Positions 1 through 7,820 of a stretch of DNA of 12,690 nt are shown here, piece by piece (position 1 is the first letter of the stretch; each line of letters begins with the position of its first letter). The translations under genes and the position numbers were made by a program. The DNA comes from Clostridia bacterium (GTDB lineage: Bacteria; Bacillota_A; Clostridia; Christensenellales; Aristaeellaceae): positions 1 through 12,690 of the forward strand of contig JAFXSH010000129.1 of assembly GCA_017525805.1 (NCBI GenBank), in the 5' to 3' direction. Under the pieces are notes generated by a model. It saw only the letters and a list, made by a program, of their open reading frames with translations, ran no database searches and was not told the origin of the DNA.

Positions 1-1766
1 ACGGTTACGAACATCTGCGCTTCGTTGTTGGAGCAAATGGCTTCGTTGGTTTTTTGCAGGATGCCTGCCGGGGACATGCCCATCATGGCCACGCTTTGCA
101 GGATGATCTTGCTTGCCATCATGAACAGCGCCGCCGGAACGCCCTTGCCGGATACGTCCGCAATGACCATGCCCAGGTGGTCGTCGTCGATGAGGAAGTA
201 GTCGTAGAAGTCGCCGCCCACCTCCTTGGCCGGGGCCATGCTGGCATAAATCTCAAACTCAGGCCGATCCGGGAAGGCCGGGAAAATGTGGGGCAGCATA
301 GACGCCTGGATGTTCGTCGCCAGCGACAGCTCCGTGCCGATTCGTTCCTTTTCCGCCGTGATCTGCACCACCTTGGACATGTATTCCACGGTTTTGTGAG
401 AAATCGCCGCGAAGGACTGGGCCAGCTCCTCAACCTCATCGCCGGTCTTGTAGGCGTCCTCCATCTTGAATTCCAGGTTTCCTTCATTGAGCTCCGAAAT
501 GCGCCTGGTCATGGTGTTCAAGGGCTTTACGATCCGCCCGCTGAGTATCAGCGCGCCTGCGAGGGTCAGCAGCATGACGATCAGCAGCAGCACGGTGCCC
601 ATGGTACGGGAATAGCCTGTCTTTTCCTGATAGACAGCCGTGGCTTCGGATTGGATTTGCTCCATGCTGTTTTGAAGCAAGGCGGCGGGCTGCTTTGTGA
701 TCTCCTGGTTATACGCCGATACCAGCGCCCAGCCCGTGGACGGGATAGGGGAGGCCGTCAGGTAGTACCTGCCGCCCGACAGCTCTCCTTCCGTTACGGC
801 GGCGCTGTATCCCGCAAGGGCCTGAGAAACAGCTTCCTTCAGCAGCGTCTCCCCGCTCTCGGCCACGATGCCGGACTTGCTTTCCTGATCCATGGGAAAA
901 GCCTCTGTCTGGGGCCCCGGCACGATCCATCCGTTCTGGTCAATCAGCAGGTAGTATTCTCCTTCCACGGCCAGGCTCTGAAGCGCTTCCTGCATGTTGT
1001 CCAGAAACAGATCGGTTCCCACCACCGCCTGCAGGCTGCCATCCGGGCCATAGACCGGCACGGCGCATTCAACGCAGTACGCGCCTGTGTCGATATCCTG
1101 CTCATTGTCGTAAAAGCTGAGCTTGCCTTCCGCCGCCGCGTTCCTGTACCAGCCGCGCTCACGGGGATCATAGCGGATGGTTCCGTTCCCTTCAAGCCAG
1201 CCGGAGGAGGTGTTTCCCACCGTCAAATGCATGCCTTCCGGCATGCCAATGTACAGCGAAGCGGCTTCGTAGGAAGAACAAAGAGAAACCATGATCTCCG
1301 ATAAATTGGCGACCAGGCCGAGCTTTTCCTTGACTGCCGGATCCTCCGGATCCACGCCCGGCGCGTATATCACCTTTGCCGCCCATGTGCCGTCATCCTC
1401 GGCGCGGGGCCCGTGGTAGGGCTTGGGCGCATATTCCTCCGGATGCGCGAACAGCTTGGCCGCATAATCCGCCAGAAACATCACCCGCCGCGCTTCATCC
1501 GCAAAAAGGGCGTCCACAATGGCCGCGTCCGTGCGGTTGGCGCGCTCCAGGTTCTGGTCAACCACCGCGTCCATCACCCGCCCGGTAATATCCCCGATGG
1601 ATTCCTGCTGCCGCTGGGCGGATTCCGCCGCCAGCTGCGTCAGCGTATTATTTTGATAAATGGATAACGCCATAAAAGCGGCTGTCAGCAACAGTATTGT
1701 GTACAGAATCAGGTTGAACACTTTACTCTGGATACCGCCAATTGTGAAGTTCTTGAATCTCCTCAT
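1..1766 (-). CDS. Membrane SpoIIE-family PP2C phosphatase (dCache-HAMP-PP2C), 3' end cut by window
   Basis: The visible 588 residues start at ATG 1766, with an AGGAGAG ribosome binding site 8 bases upstream. Residues 15-37 form a first TM helix. Residues 38-385 look like an extracellular dCache sensor, with the family motif YDPRERGWYRNA (200-211) and VVGTDLFLDNM later on. Residues 389-409 are a second TM helix and 410-462 a HAMP linker (IVKPLNTM). The start of a SpoIIE-type PP2C domain follows, with ELSLATNIQASMLP (479-492), GGDFYDY (517-523) and IADVSGKGVPAALFM (535-549). The metal-ligand Asp residues D519 and D537 are present. Known proteins of this architecture dephosphorylate Ser/Thr-phosphorylated STAS anti-sigma antagonists in response to an outside signal. 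The C-terminal part of the phosphatase lies beyond position 1. It is the last visible gene of the amino-acid transporter operon, 82 bp after the sensor remnant. The family call is firm; the ligand and the partner are unknown. Confidence 0.93.
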   Translation of the reverse strand, partial: MRRFKNFTIGGIQSKVFNLILYTILLLTAAFMALSIYQNNTLTQLAAESAQRQQESIGDITGRVMDAVVDQNLERANRTDAAIVDALFADEARRVMFLADYAAKLFAHPEEYAPKPYHGPRAEDDGTWAAKVIYAPGVDPEDPAVKEKLGLVANLSEIMVSLCSSYEAASLYIGMPEGMHLTVGNTSSGWLEGNGTIRYDPRERGWYRNAAAEGKLSFYDNEQDIDTGAYCVECAVPVYGPDGSLQAVVGTDLFLDNMQEALQSLAVEGEYYLLIDQNGWIVPGPQTEAFPMDQESKSGIVAESGETLLKEAVSQALAGYSAAVTEGELSGGRYYLTASPIPSTGWALVSAYNQEITKQPAALLQNSMEQIQSEATAVYQEKTGYSRTMGTVLLLIVMLLTLAGALILSGRIVKPLNTMTRRISELNEGNLEFKMEDAYKTGDEVEELAQSFAAISHKTVEYMSKVVQITAEKERIGTELSLATNIQASMLPHIFPAFPDRPEFEIYASMAPAKEVGGDFYDYFLIDDDHLGMVIADVSGKGVPAALFMMASKIILQSVAMMGMSPAGILQKTNEAICSNNEAQMFVT

Positions 1767-1848
1767 GATCTCTTCTCTCCTCGTCTTGCTCAAAGAATTA
1801 CGTATACTTTCAAATTTCGGTTCGTCACACGGTCAAGGCCGTCATAGG

Positions 1849-2226
1849 TCAGGACTGTTTTTCCAGAGGCATGACAAGCGGTATCAGGGCGATGAGCAGC
1901 GGCTTTTTGTTTTTGACCTTGGAGACAGACAGCACCAGCATGGACATCATGTGGGCCATGAAGCCCGCCGCCAGCATTTCCATGAAGGTGACGATATACA
2001 GCGATGCGCGAACCCACGCACCAGCCAGCCCGTCCATGAGTTGTCAGGCCAGGTGGGTGGAGATGTAAAGCAGGAGCAGCAGGAGGAAGATTTGGGAATA
2101 TCGCCGCACTTCCTTCCGCAGATGGACGGAGGACGAGATCTGCAAAAAGCACAGGTCGCAAATCCCGATGCCCGCAGCAATGAACAGCATATTGATGAGG
2201 TTCACGGTGGTGACGCTGAAAACCAT
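1849..2226 (-). pseudogene. Truncated multi-TM sensor-like membrane protein with in-frame TGA
   Basis: The frame opens at ATG 2226 behind GAAGGAAGG. It reads 60 codons to a TGA at 2044-2046, then continues in the same frame for 64 more codons to 1849. The reading on both sides of the stop is strongly hydrophobic: about four TM helices (around NLINMLFIAAGIGICDLC, QIFLLLLLLYIS, LYIVTFMEMLAAGFM and PLLIALIPLVM) with short basic loops. This continuity suggests one gene with a CGA-to-TGA change (HLA-R-QLMDG). It resembles the N-terminal membrane part of Clostridial histidine kinases or similar sensors (weak recognition), but no kinase, GGDEF or phosphatase domain follows; the SpoIIE gene starts 82 bp later. 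It is probably a remnant. Alternatives are two tiny membrane peptides or a sequencing error at the TGA. It lies 64 bp after the ABC ATPase gene in the same direction. Confidence 0.6.
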
Positions 2227-2290
2227 CCTTCTTTTCCTTCCTTCTTGTAGTGACAGTCAAGATTTCGGAGTTCCGAAGTCGGAAAAACTA

Positions 2291-3385
2291 TCACGCCGTC
2301 CGAATGTGCAGCGTCGCCTGATTGGGCCGTTCCGCGTTTTCATCCCAGGCATAGGCCATATCCGCCACAGCGCTTTGCAGAACCCTCAAGGAAAGCTCGT
2401 CGCCCTTTTTCGTCAAGTCAAAGGCCGGGCCGCTGTACCGCACCGTCAGAACCGCGCTTTCCTCGGCTTCCGAATATTCGATCACGGTTTGAATATCCGG
2501 CTGCGCAAGGGTGGGAATCAGCATTTGCTGCACCAGTTCCTCAAAGGCTAAGCGGACGCGGTGGGCAGTTTTGTAGGGGATTTGATTCTTATTGCAATAC
2601 TGCTCGATTTCGCCCGCCATGCCCAAGAAATCGTAATCCTTGTTTTCGATGTTCAGTTCCAGCACCTTGAGCTTGCGGATGAAGCGCCGGGTGTTTTCTC
2701 TTTGGGGATGATCGAAAATCTGCTCGGGGCTTCCGTCCTCGTAAATGCCGCCCTCGTCCATGTAAAAGACCCGGTTGGAAATGGCCCGGGCGAAGTTCAT
2801 TTCATGGGTGACGATCATGAGGGTCTTGCCGGTTTTGGAAAGGTCTCGGATGACCGCCTGCACTTCGCCCACCATGGTGGGGTCCAGGGCGCTGGTGGGT
2901 TCGTCGAACAGAATGATGTCCGGGTCCATGGCCAGGGTGCGGGCAATGGCGATGCGCTGCTCCTGGCCGCCGGAAAGCTCGTCCGGGTAGTTCAGCGCCT
3001 TTTCCGCAAGGCCCACTGTGCGCAGCAGGCGCATCCCTTCGTCATAGGCTTCCTGCTTGCTTTTCCCCAGCAAATCCATGGGGGCCAGCATGATGTTTTC
3101 GATGACAGTCAGGTGTCCGAACAGGTTAAAGGATTGGAATACCATGCCCATCTTCTGCCGCACCCTGCCCAAATCGCACTTGGGATCGGTCACGTCGGTT
3201 CCGTCCACCCAGATATGGCCCTCTGTGGGCTTTTCCAGCAGGTTGATACAGCGCAGCAGGGTGCTTTTTCCCGTGCCGGACGGGCCGATGACGGAGATCA
3301 CGTCTCCATCGTTGATTTCCACAGACACGTCCTTCAGAGGCGTCACGTTGGGATAGACCTTTTTCAGATGCTCAATCTTAATCAT
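2291..3385 (-). CDS. Amino-acid ABC transporter ATPase fused to an RsbW/SpoIIAB-like GHKL domain
   Basis: The first ~240 residues are a HisP/GlnQ-type ATPase powering polar amino-acid uptake. Numbered from ATG 3385: Walker A GPSGTGKST (34-42), Q-loop FQSFNLF, signature LSGGQEQRIAIAR (from 137), Walker B ILFDEP (158-163) and the switch His in VTHEM (194). Residues ~242-364 are an extra domain: GEIEQYCNKNQIPYKT, then AFEELVQQML, then YSGPAFD and a helix LSLRVLQSAVADMAYAW. This order matches the HATPase_c_2 fold of RsbW/SpoIIAB anti-sigma kinases. However, the N-box Asn (EAxTN) is Gln, and the Asp of the DxG ATP-binding motif appears to be Tyr, so kinase activity is doubtful. GlnQ-type proteins normally end near residue 245. 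The ATG at 3391 is possible, but the GGGGGTGA ribosome binding site is spaced better for 3385. The start overlaps the permease stop by 8 bp, implying translational coupling. Confidence 0.93.
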   Translation of the reverse strand: MIKIEHLKKVYPNVTPLKDVSVEINDGDVISVIGPSGTGKSTLLRCINLLEKPTEGHIWVDGTDVTDPKCDLGRVRQKMGMVFQSFNLFGHLTVIENIMLAPMDLLGKSKQEAYDEGMRLLRTVGLAEKALNYPDELSGGQEQRIAIARTLAMDPDIILFDEPTSALDPTMVGEVQAVIRDLSKTGKTLMIVTHEMNFARAISNRVFYMDEGGIYEDGSPEQIFDHPQRENTRRFIRKLKVLELNIENKDYDFLGMAGEIEQYCNKNQIPYKTAHRVRLAFEELVQQMLIPTLAQPDIQTVIEYSEAEESAVLTVRYSGPAFDLTKKGDELSLRVLQSAVADMAYAWDENAERPNQATLHIRTA

Positions 3386-6300
3386 GAACATTCACCCCCT
3401 TTAATATAGATTCGGGCTTGCGCTTTTTAGGATTCATGCGAATCTGTATCTTGCTGACCAGGAAGCCCAGCAGCCCTTCCAGCACGAAGTAGATCACCGT
3501 CACCGCGATGAGGGGGAAGAACGCTTCATACGTGCGGCTGCGAACGATGTCGCCCATCTTGGTCAGGTCCTGCACGGCGATGTAGCCTACGATGGCCGTG
3601 GCCTTGATGAGGCCCACGATTTCGCCCTTATAGGCTGGCAGGATATGGGGAATGGCCTGGGGCAGGATGATGCGGAAGAAGGTGCGCCGGTTGGCGTAGC
3701 CCAGGGCGTAAGCCGCTTCGTACTGGCCCCGGTCGATGGTGCCAACGCCCATTTTCAGCAGCCCGAACACGGAAGCCCCGAAGGTGAGCGTAAACCCGAT
3801 CACCGCCACGAAAATGCCGCTGATGGCCACGGAACCAAAGATGATGTAATACAAAATCATGAGCAGCACCACCATGGGCATGCCCTGCACCAGCCACATG
3901 CTGAATCGGGTGACGCTATTGGCGACGATGTTCCCGTTCCGGCAGAGCATGAACACCAGAAAGCCCAAGGCTGTCCCAAACAGGATGGACAGGACGGTGA
4001 TGAGCAGGGTAGTCAGCACGCCGTTTCCGAACAGCTCCCAGCGGTTCTCCCGCAGGAAAGTTTTGTTGAAGCTGGAAACGATGCCGTCCCAGAAGGATTC
4101 CGCCTGGGAAGAAAAGATTGTGGTTTCCGCTGTCTGCGCAGTAGGCTGAGCTTCGGTCTTTAGCACAACCAGCACCATGCCGCCGGAGAAGTCTGGTTCA
4201 GAGAACAGCACGCTTTCCGCCCGTTCCGGCGTAACGCCGATGCCCGCCGCGGCAAAGTCACACTTCCCAGTCTGTATCGCAGGCAGGATCGCGTCGAAAT
4301 TCATATCTACGATTTCAAGGCCGTAGCCATTCGCTTCACAGAAAAGAGCGGCAAGCTCCATGTCATAGCCCACGACTTGACCGTCGCGGATGTACTCAAA
4401 CGGCGCGTAACCCGATTCTGTCGCCAGTCGCAGCGTTCCATTTTCAGCTTTCAGTGCGGTGATGTCCGGCATGGGCTTCGCGTCCTCGTCCTCGTCAAAC
4501 CATTTGGCCGCCAGCGCGTCCAGCGTCCCATCGGGCAACTGTTCGAGGAAAGCGTTAAACTGATCTTTCAGCGCTTTTCCCGCTTCATTTTTCGCGAATG
4601 CAAAGGCAAACACATAGTCGTCCAGATATTCATGCAGATAAGTTAAGCGTTCGTCTTCATGCATCAGAATCTGAGCCACTGGTTCGTCAACCGCGAAGGC
4701 TTCGACCTTTTTCCCTGTGAGCGCCGCCACCAGGTCGGCCTTCCCAATATAATAATCGATCTGAGCAGACGGGAGATTCTCTTGAACCATAGCATCGAAG
4801 TTGGTTCCGCTTTGCACACCGATGCGTTTTCCGTCTAACTGGGACACGCTGGTATATACGCCTGCTTCGCTGACGGTCGTTTCTCCAAGATCCGATGACC
4901 GCACCACCAGAACGATGCCACCATAGCCGGTAGGATCGGAAAACAGCACCTGTTCCTCCCTCTCCGGCGTTACGTTCATATCCGTGGTGAAGTCATATTT
5001 GCCGGATTGGATCGCCGGAATACGACCATCGAAAGCTACGTCGCCCAGCTCCAGGGCGTAGCCCCTGTCCCGGCAGAAACGAACTACAAGATCAATATCG
5101 TAGCCCACGTTTTTGCCGTCCTTGATGTAAGAAAAGGGCATGTCCGTAGAGGTGGTCACGACCCTGATCGTGCCGTTTTCACCGGTCAGATCGGACATAT
5201 CCACGACCTTTCTTTCTTCATCAATGCCGTACCAGATGTTTTCCAGATCTTCCATGGTGCCGTTTTCCCGGCTTATGGCGAGAAAATCATTGAGTTCAGC
5301 GCACAGGGCGGCGCTCTTAGGATCATTCTTCCGGAATGCAAAGGCATAATTATTTTGGGTAATTCGGTCATGGATATAGTCAATTTCGAGGTTTTCCGCA
5401 TGAACAGCGAACGCTCCCAGTTCGTCCCCCAGGTAAGCATCGATCTTCCCCGAGAGCAGCGCGGCGATGCAGTCTGGGTAGCTGTTGAACAGCAGGTATT
5501 CGCTGTCCGGGAAATATTCTTTGGCGGCGTCCTCCATCAGCGGGCCCACCAGCACGCCCAGGCGTTTTCCGTTGTAGTCCTGCCAGCGGACGGTTCCCTC
5601 GGCCTGCTCCGTGCCTGAATCAGTATCTTTCCGCACCACCATCACTGTGCCGCCGGAATAATAGGGCACGGAGAAATTGACGCTCTCCCGGCGCTCATCG
5701 GTGATGGAGATCCCGGCAGCGGCAAAATCCGTCTTGCCGGTCTGGACAGCGGGCAAGATTCCGTCGAAGTTCATGACCTGCACCTTGAGCCCATAGCCGT
5801 TGGCTTCACAGAATTGAGCAATCAGATCGATCTCCGCCCCGACGATTTCAGTGCCCCGGTAATAGGTCATGGGCACATAATCGCCCTCCGTAGCCAAGGT
5901 CAGCGTACCCTTGGTCGCGGGGAACGAAGCGTAGTCCGGCAGGGTCTTTCCTTCCTCCGGACCATCTGCCCACTTTTCGATCACCCGTTCCAGCGCGCCG
6001 CTTTCTTTCATTGGAATAAGCCAGGCGTTTAACTCTTCCAACAGTGCGTCACCCTTTGCCGTCTTGGGCAGCACAATGCCGAACGAAAAGGTATCCAGGT
6101 ATTCATCCACCACGGTGAGAAGCGGGTTCACGGCGCAGAATTGCTTCGCCGCAGGTTCGTCTACGGCAAACCCGTCGATTTTGCCAGCCTCCAGAGCGGC
6201 AATCAGATCAGCGGAGGAATTGATGTAAACAAGTTTCGCGTCGGGCAGGGCGTTCGATACAATGGCGTCGAACGTGGTGCCGGTCGCAACGCCGATGCGC

Positions 6301-7145
6301 CTGCCGTTCAGGGCGTCCAGGGCGGAAGCTTTTTGCTTTGCGGCATCCGGGGCGGGGGCCGCCTCCCCCCGCACCATCAGGCCGATTTTCACCTCGAACA
6401 GAAGATCCGAATAGGGCATTTCCTCCGCCCGTTCATCCGTATATTCCAGGTTGGCCATGATGCAGTCGATATCTCCCGCGATGGCCGCGGAAAAGATCGC
6501 GCCGTAATCGTACACCTTGAATTCCACATCCGCCCCCAGCCAGGCGGCGAAACGATAGGCCAATTCAATGTCGTAGCCGTTCAGCTCTTTTCCCGCATAG
6601 TAGCTGTAGGGCGGCACGATGCCGGAAGTGCCCACAATAAGATGAACCGAGGGGTTTTCCGCCCGGGGAATGTCCGGCATGGTTTCATCGGCCCGAACGA
6701 CCCAGCGGTCGAACATATCGTCCAGGGTGCCGTCCGCCCGCAGCTCCGCGATAAACCGGTTGATTTTGCCGGTCAGATCGGGGATTTTGGAAACCGGCGA
6801 AATGCCCACGGCAATCTTCATCGTTTCGTTCAGGGTTTCCTCCAGCAGATGAACGCCCTTCTGCCCGTTCTCGATGGACATCTCCATCTGCCGCCGGTCA
6901 TAGGCGAAGGCGTCGATCTTGCCCTGAGCCACGGCTGTATACCCCATGAATTTATCGTTGAATTGGCTGACTGTCGCCAAGGGCAGCTCTTTTTTCAGAA
7001 TCAGTTCGGCAACGTTGCCCTGGCTTACGCCAATGGTGATCCCGGTCGCATTCAACTGCTCCAGGCTGGTGAGGGCGCTTTCCGCGCAGGCAGCGCCTGA
7101 CCACAGCAGCAGGAACAGCAGAACGCACAGAACTCCTTTTTTCAT
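3378..7145 (-). CDS. ABC amino-acid transporter: multi-substrate-binding-domain/permease fusion, 1255 aa
   Basis: One polypeptide carries a signal peptide (MKKGVLCVLLFLLLWSGAACA), an array of SBP_bac_3 modules, and a HisM/GlnP-type permease. Numbered from ATG 7145: 25-162 is the second half of a module; 165-412, 413-655 and 657-902 are three complete modules; 903-997 is only the first half of a module; ~1040-1235 is the permease, with an EAA loop (YEAAYALGYANRRTFFRIILP, 1142 on) for docking the ATPase. Each first half keeps the T-x-E-R type Arg that holds amino-acid carboxylates (R239, R485, R729, R975). Each second half keeps the matching Asp (D83, D329, D574, D820). L. lactis GlnPQ is a known fusion with two such domains; this one has four equivalents. 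A GTG at 7154 is also open, but AGAGGGTG sits 6 bases before ATG 7145. The gene is first in its operon after a possible small ORF. Substrate is polar amino acids by family; the exact ones are unknown. Confidence 0.95.
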   Translation of the reverse strand: MKKGVLCVLLFLLLWSGAACAESALTSLEQLNATGITIGVSQGNVAELILKKELPLATVSQFNDKFMGYTAVAQGKIDAFAYDRRQMEMSIENGQKGVHLLEETLNETMKIAVGISPVSKIPDLTGKINRFIAELRADGTLDDMFDRWVVRADETMPDIPRAENPSVHLIVGTSGIVPPYSYYAGKELNGYDIELAYRFAAWLGADVEFKVYDYGAIFSAAIAGDIDCIMANLEYTDERAEEMPYSDLLFEVKIGLMVRGEAAPAPDAAKQKASALDALNGRRIGVATGTTFDAIVSNALPDAKLVYINSSADLIAALEAGKIDGFAVDEPAAKQFCAVNPLLTVVDEYLDTFSFGIVLPKTAKGDALLEELNAWLIPMKESGALERVIEKWADGPEEGKTLPDYASFPATKGTLTLATEGDYVPMTYYRGTEIVGAEIDLIAQFCEANGYGLKVQVMNFDGILPAVQTGKTDFAAAGISITDERRESVNFSVPYYSGGTVMVVRKDTDSGTEQAEGTVRWQDYNGKRLGVLVGPLMEDAAKEYFPDSEYLLFNSYPDCIAALLSGKIDAYLGDELGAFAVHAENLEIDYIHDRITQNNYAFAFRKNDPKSAALCAELNDFLAISRENGTMEDLENIWYGIDEERKVVDMSDLTGENGTIRVVTTSTDMPFSYIKDGKNVGYDIDLVVRFCRDRGYALELGDVAFDGRIPAIQSGKYDFTTDMNVTPEREEQVLFSDPTGYGGIVLVVRSSDLGETTVSEAGVYTSVSQLDGKRIGVQSGTNFDAMVQENLPSAQIDYYIGKADLVAALTGKKVEAFAVDEPVAQILMHEDERLTYLHEYLDDYVFAFAFAKNEAGKALKDQFNAFLEQLPDGTLDALAAKWFDEDEDAKPMPDITALKAENGTLRLATESGYAPFEYIRDGQVVGYDMELAALFCEANGYGLEIVDMNFDAILPAIQTGKCDFAAAGIGVTPERAESVLFSEPDFSGGMVLVVLKTEAQPTAQTAETTIFSSQAESFWDGIVSSFNKTFLRENRWELFGNGVLTTLLITVLSILFGTALGFLVFMLCRNGNIVANSVTRFSMWLVQGMPMVVLLMILYYIIFGSVAISGIFVAVIGFTLTFGASVFGLLKMGVGTIDRGQYEAAYALGYANRRTFFRIILPQAIPHILPAYKGEIVGLIKATAIVGYIAVQDLTKMGDIVRSRTYEAFFPLIAVTVIYFVLEGLLGFLVSKIQIRMNPKKRKPESILKGVNVHD
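4155..7073 (-). repeat. Tandem SBP_bac_3 modules encoded in phase-shifted order
   Basis: Four equivalents of a ~245-residue Venus-flytrap module are encoded head to tail. The order is second half (6660-7073), full A (5910-6653), full B (5181-5909), full C (4440-5177) and first half (4155-4439). Shared blocks include FCEANGYGL and MNFD-ILPA-QTGK (B and the terminal half) and GKRIGV-SGTNFDA / AFAVDEP (A and C). The repeats have diverged at DNA level and are mainly visible in the protein. Confidence 0.88.
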
Positions 7146-7174
7146 GGAAGACACCCTCTCTGTTTTGTGATTGT

Positions 7175-7285
7175 TTATTCGACATGGTTTCTGAACGCTG
7201 TTTTCGACAAACCATCCTGGTTTTCCTGCCAGCGGGGATCAGGCGGTTTATTCCAGAAACTGATCTCGAAGCGCTTTTTCTTCAT
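7175..7285 (-). CDS. Small ORF of 36 codons ahead of the ABC operon
   Basis: ATG 7285 follows GAGGTGG by 7 bases, a well-placed ribosome binding site. The ORF reads MKKKRFEISFWNKPPDPRWQ and then 16 more residues, ending FRNHVE. It is basic at the N-terminus, has two Trp and two Pro-rich turns, and shows no TM segment or signal peptide. It ends 29 bases before the transporter ATG. I do not recognise it. It could be a real small protein, a translated leader affecting the transporter message, or chance. The good ribosome binding site and position argue for translation; the short length means no family can be assigned. Confidence 0.4.
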   Translation of the reverse strand: MKKKRFEISFWNKPPDPRWQENQDGLSKTAFRNHVE

Positions 7286-7327
7286 AGAAAAGCCACCTCG
7301 GTCATCGTATGCGTGTTCATGCCATGA

Positions 7328-7378
7328 AAGCCGGGGAAATCGCCCGCGAAAGGGACAGGCGGATGATTCCCCCGGCTT
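7328..7378 (-). terminator. Strong imperfect hairpin between the two operons; possible terminator
   Basis: The arms 7328-7339 and 7367-7378 are inverted copies (AAGCCGGGGAAA against TTCCCCCGGCTT) that pair over 12 bp with one G-U in transcript form. Inside, CGCC 7341-7344 can pair with GGCG 7358-7361. The minus-strand transcript has only a short T run (CTTTC) after the stem, so a classical Rho-independent terminator is doubtful. It lies just after the VOC pseudogene, where a terminator would be expected. It could instead be a 5' leader structure of the ABC operon. Confidence 0.4.
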
Positions 7379-7402
7379 CGCAATGGCCTGCTTGGGGCTG
7401 CC

Positions 7403-7778
7403 TTATTTCCTGATATGGTGGATGAGATTGATAGAAAAGCCGGAGGGCGAGATCATCAGGGCGGACTTGGAGGTGGGGGGTTCAACGATGCGCTCGCCCT
7501 TAGTAGTTCCTGAATCCCTTGGAAAGCAACAGTTGATAGGCTGTGTCGAAATCGTCCACGTTCATGCGGATGGCGGCTACATCCCGTTCAAGCGGTACGT
7601 CCGGCTGGGAAACGTCCACATAGAAGCCATTCAAATCCTTCATGCGGATTCCTTCCACTTTCAGTTCGCTGATGCCTTCCTGATCGTGGCGTTTTTCAAA
7701 GCCTAATTCTTCAAACAGCTGAACGATGGGCGCGGCGTCCTTGGTGATGATCTGCGGGTTAAAGGTGGTGATCTTCAT
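7403..7778 (-). pseudogene. VOC (glyoxalase/bleomycin-resistance fold) protein, frameshifted near its C-terminus
   Basis: ATG 7778 follows GGAGGG by 7 bases. The first frame reads MKITTFNPQIITKDAAPIVQ and on to MNVDDFDTAYQLLLSKGFRNY, stopping with TAA at 7500-7502 after 92 residues. Removing one base next to that stop continues into KGERIVEPPTSKSALMISPS, GFSINLIHHIRK and a stop at 7403-7405. That is the expected last strand and helix of a VOC protein and gives a corrected length of 124 residues, normal for the family. VOC proteins are small metal- or ligand-binding enzymes or resistance proteins; the reaction here cannot be told. It lies 71 bp after the C26-HAD gene, with a possible promoter in the gap. 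The lesion is either real or a one-base sequence error; the family call is good. Confidence 0.78.
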
Positions 7779-7820
7779 AATATTTCCCTCCAGAAAAATG
7801 ATGTTTGTTTTGTTTATTTC

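Noticed and set aside
54..1304. A 416-codon open frame on the plus strand
   Set aside because: It is antisense to the dCache-HAMP-PP2C gene, which has a ribosome binding site, TM helices and phosphatase motifs. The plus-strand product looks like a low-information mirror.
1790..2260. A 156-codon minus-strand frame across the TM remnant
   Set aside because: It is in a different frame from the hydrophobic reading, shows no domain, and its product is of the Pro/His/Arg-rich shadow type.
2561..3409. A 282-codon open frame on the plus strand
   Set aside because: It is antisense to the ABC ATPase, whose Walker and signature motifs are unambiguous. No ribosome binding site or family is visible.
7146..7402. 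T-box, riboswitch or sigma-A promoter for the ABC operon
   Set aside because: No T-box bulge sequence or known aptamer pattern was recognised, and no convincing -35/-10 pair; only the hairpin and small ORF stand out.
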